Part shown: positions 26,611-33,185 of the stretch, piece after piece
Layout: each line of letters opens with the position of its first letter
How positions within the stretch are numbered: position 1 is the stretch's first letter
Assembly: GCA_900315315.1 (NCBI GenBank)
Contig: OMYT01000045.1
Location: 1 to 38,169 of the forward strand
DNA: 38,169 nt
Source of the DNA: an uncultured Eubacteriales bacterium
Lineage (GTDB): Bacteria; Bacillota; Clostridia; Christensenellales; Aristaeellaceae
Direction of reading: 5' to 3'
Notes under the pieces: generated by a model
What the model was told of the DNA's origin: nothing
Database searches by the model: none
What the model saw: only the letters and a program-made list of their open reading frames with translations
Program-made: the position numbers and the translations under genes

Positions 26611-27810
26611 ATGAGTAAGATTCAGATGAAAACGCCGCTGGTGGAGATGGACGGGGATGAGATGACCCGGATTCTTTGGGCAGAGATTAAAAAAGAACTG
26701 CTGGTGCCCTTTGTCGAGTTGAAAACGGAATATTATGATCTGGGCCTGAAGCACAGGGATGAAACCGATGACCAGGTAACCATCGACAGTGCAAATGCGA
26801 CGCTGAAATACGGCGTTGCTGTGAAGTGCGCCACGATCACCCCGAATGCACAGCGGGTGGAGGAATACGGACTGAAAGAAATGTGGAAGAGCCCAAACGG
26901 GACGATCCGCGCGATTCTGGACGGGACGGTGTTCCGTACTCCGATCCAGGTAAACGGTGTTCATCCTACCGTGCGGACCTGGAAAAAGCCGATCACCATT
27001 GCGCGTCATGCCTACGGGGACGTGTACAAAAATACGGAAATTCGCATTCCAGGAGCGGGAAAGGCGGAGTTGGTATTTACCGGAGAAGACGGACAGGAAA
27101 TCCGGAAGACGATTTTTGATTTTAAAGGTCCCGGCATTGTGCAGGGAATTCATAATCTGGATGCTTCCATTGAATCTTTTGCGCACAGCTGCTTCCGGTA
27201 TGCCCTGAGTGTCAAACAGGATCTGTGGTTTTCTACGAAGGATACGATCAGCAAGACCTATGATCACCGTTTCAAGGATATCTTCGCGGAGATCTATGAA
27301 AAGCAATATAAAGAAGCTTTTGAGAAGGCCGGAATTACGTATTTCTATACGCTGATCGACGATGCGGTGGCCCGCGTGGTACGCTCGGAGGGAGGATTCA
27401 TCTGGTCCTGCAAAAACTATGACGGAGACGTGATGAGTGATATGATCGCTACGGCGTTCGGTTCTCTGGCGATGATGACCTCAGTGCTGGTCAGTCCGAA
27501 CGGTCAGTTTGAATACGAAGCGGCTCACGGGACGGTCACCCGACATTATTACCGGTATCTGAAGGGAGAGGAGACCAGCACGAATCCCGTGGCGACCATC
27601 TTTGCCTGGAGCGGTGCGCTGCGCAAGCGCGGCGAAATGGATGGTCTGCCGGATCTGCAGGCATTCGCGGACAGGCTGGAAAAGGCAACGCTGGATACGA
27701 TCAACAGCGGTATCATGACCAAAGATCTGGCAATGCTGTATGAAGGCGAGGCCAAAGCAGTCAACAGCCGGGAATTCCTGGCCGAAATCAGAAACAGGCT
27801 GGAAAAGTAA
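26611..27810 (+). CDS. icd: NADP-dependent isocitrate dehydrogenase, eukaryotic-type
   Basis: Oxidatively decarboxylates isocitrate to 2-oxoglutarate. The start is ATG 26611 ([20 protein letters not shown]), 6 nt after AAGGAG, giving 399 aa; the upstream in-frame extension runs through repeats. The sequence is of the homodimeric NADP type also found in mitochondria and some bacteria: [59 protein letters not shown] and [11 protein letters not shown] are all present. Metal-binding aspartates lie in the LIDDAVAR and YDGDVMSD regions. It supplies 2-oxoglutarate for glutamate synthesis. A good terminator follows directly, so it is a single-gene unit. Confidence 0.95.
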   Translation: MSKIQMKTPLVEMDGDEMTRILWAEIKKELLVPFVELKTEYYDLGLKHRDETDDQVTIDSANATLKYGVAVKCATITPNAQRVEEYGLKEMWKSPNGTIRAILDGTVFRTPIQVNGVHPTVRTWKKPITIARHAYGDVYKNTEIRIPGAGKAELVFTGEDGQEIRKTIFDFKGPGIVQGIHNLDASIESFAHSCFRYALSVKQDLWFSTKDTISKTYDHRFKDIFAEIYEKQYKEAFEKAGITYFYTLIDDAVARVVRSEGGFIWSCKNYDGDVMSDMIATAFGSLAMMTSVLVSPNGQFEYEAAHGTVTRHYYRYLKGEETSTNPVATIFAWSGALRKRGEMDGLPDLQAFADRLEKATLDTINSGIMTKDLAMLYEGEAKAVNSREFLAEIRNRLEK

Positions 27811-27825
27811 GGGGTAAAAAATTCT

Positions 27826-27861
27826 CCGGTGTCGTGGATTGATCACGGCGCCGGTTTTTTT
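27826..27861 (+). terminator. Rho-independent terminator of icd
   Basis: CCGGTGTCGTG pairs with CACGGCGCCGG (11 bp, two G-U) around GATTGAT, followed by seven T. Confidence 0.9.
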
Positions 27862-27908
27862 GTGCCGGGGATTTTGAGGATGTTACAGAAAATTAATAAT
27901 GGGATTCA

Positions 27909-27938
27909 TTGAAGTTTCACCGCAAGGGATGATATAAT
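27909..27938 (+). promoter_or_regulatory. Promoter of the coiled-coil protein gene
   Basis: TATAAT at 27933-27938 with TTGAAG (27909-27914) 18 nt upstream. The leader to the GTG start is about 80 nt. Confidence 0.65.
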
Positions 27939-28023
27939 ACGAATCAGAAGGACATAAGTATACTAAAACAGGCACGACCGACCACGACACCATTAACCTG
28001 AAGAACGGAAAGGGGATAGGATT

Positions 28024-29157
28024 GTGAAGAAGAATGTAGCTTATGGTGTGATCTCTGTGCTGGCAATTCTGGCGATTGTATTCTGCGTGCTGCATTTTAC
28101 CAACAACGCCGGAAAGATAAGGGAGATCGATGCCCTGAAGGCCGATCTGGCGGACCGGGACAGCCGGATCCAGGCGCTGGATACGGACATGGCCGCGAAA
28201 ACCGGCGAGATTGAAACGCTGCAGAAAGATGCAGAAGGCAGGGCCGGCGAGATTAAGACACTGACGGACGAGGCAGCTGCCAAAGATGAAGAAATCAAAA
28301 CGCTGACGGCGGATGCGACGGAAAAGGCCGGGCAGATTGAAACCCTGACGGAGGAAGCGAAAGGCAAAGACGCGACGATCGAAACCCTGACGGGGGATGT
28401 TCAGGACCGTGACAGCCAGATCGAGACGCTGAACAAGACGGTTGAGGAAAAGGCGGCGGAAATCGAAAAGCTGACAGCGGATGTGACGGAGAAAACCAGG
28501 CAGAACGAAAACCTGAGCACGGAGATCGCGGAGAAGGATAAGCAGATTGAGATGCTGACAGCGGATGCGGAGGCGCAGAAAAAGGATATCTCAAGGCTGA
28601 ATACGTACATAGCAGGGAGCAACAAGGAGATCGAAACCCTGAATACCGATATTGTTGAAAAAGCAGGGAGGATCCGGTCGTTGGAAAAGCAGATTGAGAA
28701 TCTGAACGGCCAGATTGAGAAACAGAAGGGCGACGCGGAGCAGCAGGCCGGGAAGATTACGACGCTGGAGAAGGACGCAGCTGATAAAGACGTGAAGATC
28801 ACAGCGCTGGAGAAAGATACAGCGGATAAGGACGCGAAGATCACAGCGCTGGAAAAGGACGCAGTTGATAAGGATACGAAGATTACGGCGCTGGAGAAAG
28901 ATACAGCGGATAAGGACGCGAAGATCAAGACGCTGGAAAAGGATGCAGCAGATAAGGACGCGAAGATCAAGACGCTGGAGAAGGATACGACGGATAAGGA
29001 CGCGAAGATCAAGACGCTGGAGAAGGATACGACGGATAAGGACGCGAAAATCAAGACGCTGGAAAAGGATATTGAGGAGAAAGACGGGCAGATCAAGACG
29101 CTGACGGAAGACATCGCCAAGAAAGACGCCGAGATCAAGAAGCTGAAAGACAAGTAA
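28024..29157 (+). CDS. Membrane-anchored coiled-coil protein with 14-residue repeats
   Basis: GTG 28024 follows GGAAAGGGGATAGG. The 377-aa protein has a short basic start, one membrane helix (AYGVISVLAILAIVFCVLHF, residues 6-25), and then an uninterrupted coiled coil to the end. From about residue 244, near-identical 14-residue units (KIKTLEKDTTDKDA type, two heptads) follow one another. Upstream units are diverged versions (EIETLQKDAEGRAG, QIETLTEEAKGKDA). The rod would extend roughly 50 nm outside or inside the membrane; orientation is uncertain. No enzymatic domain is present. It has its own promoter and terminator. A role as a tether or spacer is inferred. Confidence 0.8.
   Translation: MKKNVAYGVISVLAILAIVFCVLHFTNNAGKIREIDALKADLADRDSRIQALDTDMAAKTGEIETLQKDAEGRAGEIKTLTDEAAAKDEEIKTLTADATEKAGQIETLTEEAKGKDATIETLTGDVQDRDSQIETLNKTVEEKAAEIEKLTADVTEKTRQNENLSTEIAEKDKQIEMLTADAEAQKKDISRLNTYIAGSNKEIETLNTDIVEKAGRIRSLEKQIENLNGQIEKQKGDAEQQAGKITTLEKDAADKDVKITALEKDTADKDAKITALEKDAVDKDTKITALEKDTADKDAKIKTLEKDAADKDAKIKTLEKDTTDKDAKIKTLEKDTTDKDAKIKTLEKDIEEKDGQIKTLTEDIAKKDAEIKKLKDK
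28753..29088 (+). repeat. Eight tandem 42-nt units inside the coiled-coil gene
   Basis: Units start at 28753 and every 42 nt to 29088, each encoding KI(T/K)xLEKDxxxKDx. The units starting at 28963 and 29005 are nearly identical in DNA, pointing to recent amplification. Confidence 0.85.
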
Positions 29158-29201
29158 CGATTCAAGGCCTGAGGAAAGAAAACGGCATCAAACGGCCGGA
29201 G

Positions 29202-29257
29202 AAAAGAAGAATCCTGCGAGTCGTTGTGTCATCACACGAAACGGGATTCTTCTTTTT
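29202..29257 (+). terminator. Rho-independent terminator of the coiled-coil gene
   Basis: AAAAGAAGAATCC and GGGATTCTTCTTTT are the outer arms, with a smaller GTGTCATCACAC hairpin inside, and six T follow the stem. Confidence 0.8.
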
Positions 29258-29283
29258 TGAAAAATAAGGGGCGGAGGCTGTCA

Positions 29284-29613
29284 TTGAAAGAACGGATGAA
29301 TTATAACGAGCCATGCCGGGATCATCAGGGGAAGGAATACGCTAATTACAAGGAAATGGCGGAGGCATATGGGCTTACGCGCCAGAACCTGATTCAAAGG
29401 CTCTATGGCGGCATGAATCTGGAGGAAGCATTGACGAAGCCGGCCGGCAAGGGAAAGGTCAAAGCCTGCACGGATCATCTGGGGAAGGAATACCACTCCT
29501 TTCCCGCCATGGCCAAGGCATACGGCCTGACCAGTGAAATGCTGTCCAGAAGGCTCAAATTATACGGATGGGACCTGGAGCGGGCGCTGACGACGCCGGT
29601 CAAAGAAAGATGA
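29284..29613 (+). CDS. Small protein of two duplicated HTH-like repeats
   Basis: I place the start at TTG 29284, 6 nt after GGAGG; ATG 29296 is too far from it. The 109-aa product consists of two copies of one motif of about 43 residues. Copy one has DHQGKEYANYKEMAEAYGLT and then NLEEALTKP. Copy two has DHLGKEYHSFPAMAKAYGLT and then DLERALTTP. The pattern, a short beta start, a helix-turn-helix-like MAxAYGLTxxxLxxRL and a GWxLExALT end, recalls small DNA-binding repeats seen in phage and Bacillota proteins. DNA binding is inferred. It is preceded by a terminator and followed by a partial palindromic repeat. Confidence 0.65.
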   Translation: MKERMNYNEPCRDHQGKEYANYKEMAEAYGLTRQNLIQRLYGGMNLEEALTKPAGKGKVKACTDHLGKEYHSFPAMAKAYGLTSEMLSRRLKLYGWDLERALTTPVKER

Positions 29614-29660
29614 GGCGGGGATTCGGCACCTGAACGAAAGAGTGATCGAATCTGGATTGA

Positions 29661-29690
29661 TGATTGGTAGCCGTCTCCAAGTGACTCATT
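29661..29690. repeat. Partial TGAGTCA palindromic repeat, copy 3
   Basis: TTGGTAGCCGTCTCCAAGTG followed by ACTCATT is the right half of the repeat. The left AATGAGTCA arm is missing (GATGATTGG instead). Confidence 0.6.
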
Positions 29691-29706
29691 ATTGAAGATT
29701 ATGGAC

Positions 29707-29735
29707 TTGACGAATGGAAAAGGCTCGGTTATAAT
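29707..29735 (+). promoter_or_regulatory. Strong promoter of a non-coding RNA
   Basis: TTGACG (29707-29712) and TATAAT (29730-29735) are 17 nt apart, one of the best promoters in the window. No open reading frame with a ribosome site follows. The next gene is on the other strand. Confidence 0.8.
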
Positions 29736-29741
29736 AATATC

Positions 29742-29930
29742 AGACTTCCTGGGGTTCGCGACAGCTTTTCGGTTTTCCCCACATTTCAAAAAATGGAGCC
29801 CGGGTCCAGGAGCGATATGCCATGCCCCCGTTTTGAACGCCAGGGGACGGCAGAGTCGTTCGGCAGGGCACCAGCCTGCTTTATAGAGCGGGTGAAAAAA
29901 CGAGGGCATCGGCTCCCCGGGGTTCGGAAT
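29742..29930 (+). ncRNA. ssrS: Probable 6S RNA
   Basis: An RNA of about 190 nt lies between a strong promoter and a terminator, the usual 6S length. The ends close: CCTGGGG (29749 region) pairs with CCCCGGG near 29917. The interior has a long stem in which ATGCCCCCGTTTT pairs with AAAACGAGGGCAT, flanked by GGAGC/GCTCC and CCCGG/CCGGG. The 5' CTGGGGTTCGCGACAGC and 3' CAGCCTGC...GGGCATC segments recall the 5' CTGAGATGTTCGC and 3' CAGCCTGC...GGCATC parts of E. coli 6S RNA. 6S RNA mimics an open promoter and traps sigma70/sigmaA holoenzyme. It lacks the SRP GGAAGGAAGCAG loop and tmRNA features. The family call is tentative; the transcription unit is better supported. Confidence 0.5.
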
Positions 29931-29961
29931 AACAGATCATCTGAAGAGATGGTCTGTTTTT
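29931..29961 (+). terminator. Terminator of the ncRNA
   Basis: AACAGATCATC pairs with GATGGTCTGTT (11 bp, one G-U) around TGAAGA and is followed by TTT. It also lies next to the end of the minus-strand gene beginning at 30447. Confidence 0.75.
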
Positions 29962-29964
29962 CAG

Positions 29965-30447
29965 TTATTGACCCAACGTAATTTTGGAAGAGAAGGGAAT
30001 GCCCCAGAAGTACCAGGTGACAATTGCCTCACGGACGCTGTGATTATCACGGGAAGTCAGGATCGTGGCGGAGAGCGTTCCTTTTTTGCCGGCGGGAACG
30101 GAATGCTCCTGCTCTTCACCGAGCATCAGGACGTCGCCCTGCATAGGGGTGATCCGGATTTCGGCAGTATCTGCCTTCAGGAAGGCGTGATTGTCGAGAT
30201 TGACAGTATAGGTCAGAAATTGATACTGGTCCGCGGTCTGAAGATCTTTATCTCCATATAGGGTACCGATAAAGGAACCGTTGGCGACCTGTTTCTTGAC
30301 CTGATCGAAAAAGTCAGCTTGGGTCACGCCATCGGTGGCAATACAGGAGTCGAAGGTGACGGTCAGGTTGGCATTGAGGTAGAGCCAGCCGACGCCGACC
30401 ACGGCGGCCAGGACCAAAATGATTAATATGATTGCAAATGGTTTCAT
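29965..30447 (-). CDS. Single-helix membrane protein, hypothetical
   Basis: ATG 30447 follows AAGGAGCC, giving 160 aa; the upstream extension to 30483 lies in a repeat. An N-terminal helix (AIILIILVLAAVVGVGWLYL, residues 4-23) anchors a beta-rich domain of about 135 residues with LTVTFDSCIATDGVTQADFFDQV, YQFLTYTVNLDNHAFLKA and VREAIVTWYFWGIPFSSKI. The domain resembles small extracytoplasmic immunoglobulin-like folds, but no family is recognised. It lies 140 nt downstream of the MotA/MotB-like pair on the same strand, so it could be a third member of that operon, although palindromic repeats separate them. Confidence 0.65.
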   Translation of the reverse strand: MKPFAIILIILVLAAVVGVGWLYLNANLTVTFDSCIATDGVTQADFFDQVKKQVANGSFIGTLYGDKDLQTADQYQFLTYTVNLDNHAFLKADTAEIRITPMQGDVLMLGEEQEHSVPAGKKGTLSATILTSRDNHSVREAIVTWYFWGIPFSSKITLGQ

Positions 30448-30465
30448 CGTTGGCTCCTTGTAAAA

Positions 30466-30512
30466 CACCTCATCCGCCCGCAAGTGGGCATCTTCTCCCC
30501 ATGGGGAAGGCG
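30466..30512. repeat. ACCTCATCCG-type palindromic repeat
   Basis: CACCTCATCCGCCCGCAAGT continues into GGGCATCTTCTCCCCATGGG and GAAGGCG. It contains the hairpins GCCCGC-AAGTGGGC and CTCCCC-AT-GGGGA. I recall very similar dispersed repeats from Clostridia; only one copy is present here. Confidence 0.5.
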
Positions 30513-30513
30513 A

Positions 30514-30592
30514 AATGAGTCAGCAGGTAGCTGTCCCCAGGTGACTCACTGGTAAAATGAGTCAGTTGGTAGCCGTCCCCAGGTGACTCATT
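30514..30592. repeat. Two tandem TGAGTCA palindromic repeats, copies 4a and 4b
   Basis: Copy 4a (30514-30550) and 4b (30556-30592) each have AATGAGTCA...GGTGACTCA with CC(A/T)-type arms around GCCGTCC or GCTGTCC. The right arm of 4b contains, on the minus strand, the TGA stop of the MotB-like gene. Confidence 0.75.
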
Positions 30593-31541
30593 CGCCGGAG
30601 AGGATGCGGTTCATTTCGTCGATCATTTCGGCATCCTTGAGGCTGAACTTGAATTCCACACGGCGGGAGGCGTCAGGGTCTTCCACGCCGTTGACCATGA
30701 TCAGATCGGAGGAACTCCGGCCTTTGGCGGTCAGAATCTGCTGCAGTTTGGCCTTCTGTTCCCGGGTGAGACCCGGCATATTCAGGCAGTAGAGCGCGAC
30801 CTGCAGGGCGCGGTCCTGGCTCAGCTTCAGGTTGCTGTTATAGGTTCCCTTCGAGTCTGTGTGACCCTCGATGATGATCTCACCCAGATAATCCGCGTAT
30901 TTATCCCGGAGCAGCACTTCCAGATAGACCGGGATGAATTGATCAAGCAGTTCCTTACCTTCCTCGCGGATGGTAGATTTGCCGGTTTCGAAGAAGACGG
31001 CGCTGTCCAGCTTGATATCGCCGGTGTTCGGGTCCACGGCGGCCTTCAGATTGGAAGAGGAGAGGGAATCCGACAGGTCCTTAATCATGGCAGCCTTGAT
31101 GCCGATAAGGCTGTCGATGCGCAGCGCCTGGGCATTCAGCGCGTCCTGCTGTTCCTGAACCTTCAGGGTGGCGGCTTCCAGATCCGCTTCCTTGGAGACC
31201 AGGATGACCTGCAGGTTTTCCAGCTCTTTTTCCTTATCATTCAGATCGATTTTAAGCTTGTCAAGGTCCCCCTGGATGACGATCAGCTTCTGTTCCTTGT
31301 CGTTCAGGTTATCTTCTGCCAGTTTCAGCTGGACGCTTTGCTGATCCAGGATCAGGCGCTGGTCGTCCAGTTCCTTTGTTTTGGTTTCCAGCATGGTGAA
31401 ATACTGATAAAGGCTGTAGGTCAGGACAAGCACAAAGATCAGCAGCAGGGCGGCCATCATGTCCGAATAACTGATCCAGCTGGCCCCGGTGCCGGAGGAA
31501 CCTCTGCCGCTCCGCCGGTTATGGATGCGTTGACGAGCCAT
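30588..31541 (-). CDS. MotB/OmpA-family protein, ZorB-like
   Basis: The 317-aa protein starts at ATG 31541 after GGAGG. One N-terminal helix carries the channel aspartate in SWISYSDMMAALLLIFVLVL (about residues 21-40). A long coiled coil follows (about 50-150). The OmpA/MotB peptidoglycan-binding domain occupies the last 130 residues, with GEIIIEGHTDSKGTYNSNLKLSQDRAL and DASRRVEFKF. It should form the stator partner of the MotA-like protein encoded 2 nt upstream. Unlike flagellar MotB it has no neighbouring flagellar genes. ZorB of the Zorya antiphage system has the same build. The stop codon is supplied by a palindromic repeat. Confidence 0.85.
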   Translation of the reverse strand: MARQRIHNRRSGRGSSGTGASWISYSDMMAALLLIFVLVLTYSLYQYFTMLETKTKELDDQRLILDQQSVQLKLAEDNLNDKEQKLIVIQGDLDKLKIDLNDKEKELENLQVILVSKEADLEAATLKVQEQQDALNAQALRIDSLIGIKAAMIKDLSDSLSSSNLKAAVDPNTGDIKLDSAVFFETGKSTIREEGKELLDQFIPVYLEVLLRDKYADYLGEIIIEGHTDSKGTYNSNLKLSQDRALQVALYCLNMPGLTREQKAKLQQILTAKGRSSSDLIMVNGVEDPDASRRVEFKFSLKDAEMIDEMNRILSGE

Positions 31542-31543
31542 GA

Positions 31544-32851
31544 TCAGACCTCCTCCGAGAGACGGGTCAGCGTATCGGAAACGGTTTTTACCTGATCATT
31601 CAGGCCGGCCATCAGGTCACGGATCTCTTTGAGACTGTCCTGCGTGGCGGCGGTTTCACCGGCTGATTGGCCTGCGGCGTCGGAGATGTTCTGGATCTTG
31701 TCTCCAAGGTCACTGATCAGCTGTGCCATATCACGGCTTTCCTGCCGCATTTCATTCAGCAGTTCGGCGGCACGCTGGTCAAAGTTCTCATCCCGCTCCC
31801 GCACGATGTTGAGCTGCGACATATAGGCGTCAAACTTGTCCAGTGAATGGGAGGTGATGGCTTGTAATTCCTGAGCGCTGCGGACAATGCCTTCGGCGGC
31901 GGTCAGGTTCTCGTTGGTTGCCCGGGCGGCGCGAAGCTGTCCCTGCTCGAGGGCGCTCATGGTCTGGGAGAGGGAAGTAAACTGATTGCCCATGCTCCGG
32001 TCCATCTCGGAGAGGAAGCGGCTGACGATATGGTTGACGCCTTCGATCTGGTTGCGGGTGGTACCGACGATGAAGCGGTCCATGGATTCCGCAACCGGGT
32101 TCATAGCGCGGGAGATGGAGCGCCCGACGTTGTCCGCCAGACGGTCCACCAGTGTATCGTTGATGCCCTGGAGCATGAAGTTGCGGTCCTGATTCTGGCA
32201 GATAAGCTGTACATCGTTATCCAGGGGGCGGGACATCGCCAGCTGGGTAAAGGAGGTTACGAAATCATCAATAGCGCGGTAGCTGGAGCCCTGGGAGATC
32301 CGGTTCAGCATATTGAAGATCAGGCTGCAGCTGATGCCGGCCACGGATGTTCCGAAGGCGAAACGCATGCCGCCCAGCAGGTCCGGAATGCCCTGGATCA
32401 ACTGGGTGGAATCGGCGAAATTCAGGGAGGAGAGGCCGCGGCTGAGGCCCATGAAGGTGCCGAGGATACCGAGAGAGGTCAGCAGATTCGGGATCAGCTC
32501 GGCCAAACCGGCGTTGCCGGGGCCGTGGGTGACGGTATCATCATTAATATAATCCTCCACGTTGGTAGGGAGGCCGCGCCGGTCCAGCTGCTCGGCATTC
32601 TGCAGAAAGCGGAGCCAGCTGCCTTTCAGCCGTTTGCCGACAAAACGCGCTTCCTGCCAGACGGGCTTATCCAGTTGTTTGCCCGCATTATCCTGCAGGC
32701 GGGAGATCGCCCGGCGCAGGGCGGCGGTGGTCTTCCAGAGGGGAATCAGACATTTAAAGAAGCCGATCAGCGTAACCACCGCGATCGCTCCGTAGACTAC
32801 GTAATCAGCCAGATTGGGAAGGATGGCCGTCACTTTAGACAAATCAGGCAC
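31544..32851 (-). CDS. MotA/TolQ/ExbB-family protein, ZorA-like
   Basis: The 435-aa protein starts at GTG 32851 (MPDLSKVTAILPNLADYVVYG) after AAGGAGG. Three membrane segments are visible: YVVYGAIAVVTLIGFFKCLI (about 18-37), ELIPNLLTSLGILGTFMGL (about 110-128) and GMRFAFGTSVAGISCSLIFN (about 150-170). The second carries the MotA/TolQ channel signature. A cytoplasmic tail of about 250 residues follows, mostly coiled coil (AAELLNEMRQESRDMAQLISDLGDKI). A long tail behind a TolQ-like core is the hallmark of ZorA. With the MotB-like partner it should form an ion-driven stator. No ZorC, ZorD or ZorE is nearby, so the function as a defence system is unproven. Confidence 0.85.
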   Translation of the reverse strand: MPDLSKVTAILPNLADYVVYGAIAVVTLIGFFKCLIPLWKTTAALRRAISRLQDNAGKQLDKPVWQEARFVGKRLKGSWLRFLQNAEQLDRRGLPTNVEDYINDDTVTHGPGNAGLAELIPNLLTSLGILGTFMGLSRGLSSLNFADSTQLIQGIPDLLGGMRFAFGTSVAGISCSLIFNMLNRISQGSSYRAIDDFVTSFTQLAMSRPLDNDVQLICQNQDRNFMLQGINDTLVDRLADNVGRSISRAMNPVAESMDRFIVGTTRNQIEGVNHIVSRFLSEMDRSMGNQFTSLSQTMSALEQGQLRAARATNENLTAAEGIVRSAQELQAITSHSLDKFDAYMSQLNIVRERDENFDQRAAELLNEMRQESRDMAQLISDLGDKIQNISDAAGQSAGETAATQDSLKEIRDLMAGLNDQVKTVSDTLTRLSEEV

Positions 32852-32863
32852 AGGCTTCGCCTC

Positions 32864-32883
32864 CTTAAAGCTATAGCTTTAAG
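32864..32883 (-). promoter_or_regulatory. Perfect 20-bp palindrome at the ZorA-like gene start
   Basis: CTTAAAGCTATAGCTTTAAG is its own reverse complement. It lies just downstream of the -10 box and its right end merges with AAGGAGG, so it could be an operator or an mRNA hairpin that hides the ribosome site. Confidence 0.65.
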
Positions 32884-32884
32884 A

Positions 32885-32893
32885 ATTATATCA
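32885..32893 (-). promoter_or_regulatory. Extended -10 promoter of the zorA/zorB-like operon
   Basis: On the minus strand TATAAT (32890-32885) is preceded by TGA, an extended -10. No -35 stands out. The gap 32884-33185 otherwise holds AT-rich sequence and the divergent cotH promoter. Confidence 0.6.
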
Positions 32894-33015
32894 TATTTGA
32901 AAAGAAAATGAAATATTAATTTAATAGTTTGTATTCAAAAGACAGAAATGAACCGGAGAAAAGTCATATGTAACTAAGATGAAGGACAAACCGCAATTTT
33001 TCCTGAATTGAATCA

Positions 33016-33044
33016 TTGTGAAAAACTGCGTTATAGTGTATAAT
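33016..33044 (+). promoter_or_regulatory. Promoter of the CotH gene
   Basis: TTGTGA (33016-33021) and TATAAT (33039-33044) are 17 nt apart. The leader to the GTG start is about 135 nt. Confidence 0.65.
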
Positions 33045-33185
33045 TTATAAGGTTAGTATCTGTTTGTTTTGTTCAGTGATTATCAGAGAAAATGGTTATT
33101 TAGGAAAAATGATCAGTTGCCGGGGATGTATCAGATTATCCGGAAATGAGAAATTTTTTGGTTCGATGAATGTGGGAGGCTTTCC

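Noticed and set aside
26566-30592. Palindromic repeats as a CRISPR array
   Set aside because: The copies are widely spaced, differ in sequence, and have no uniform spacers or cas genes.
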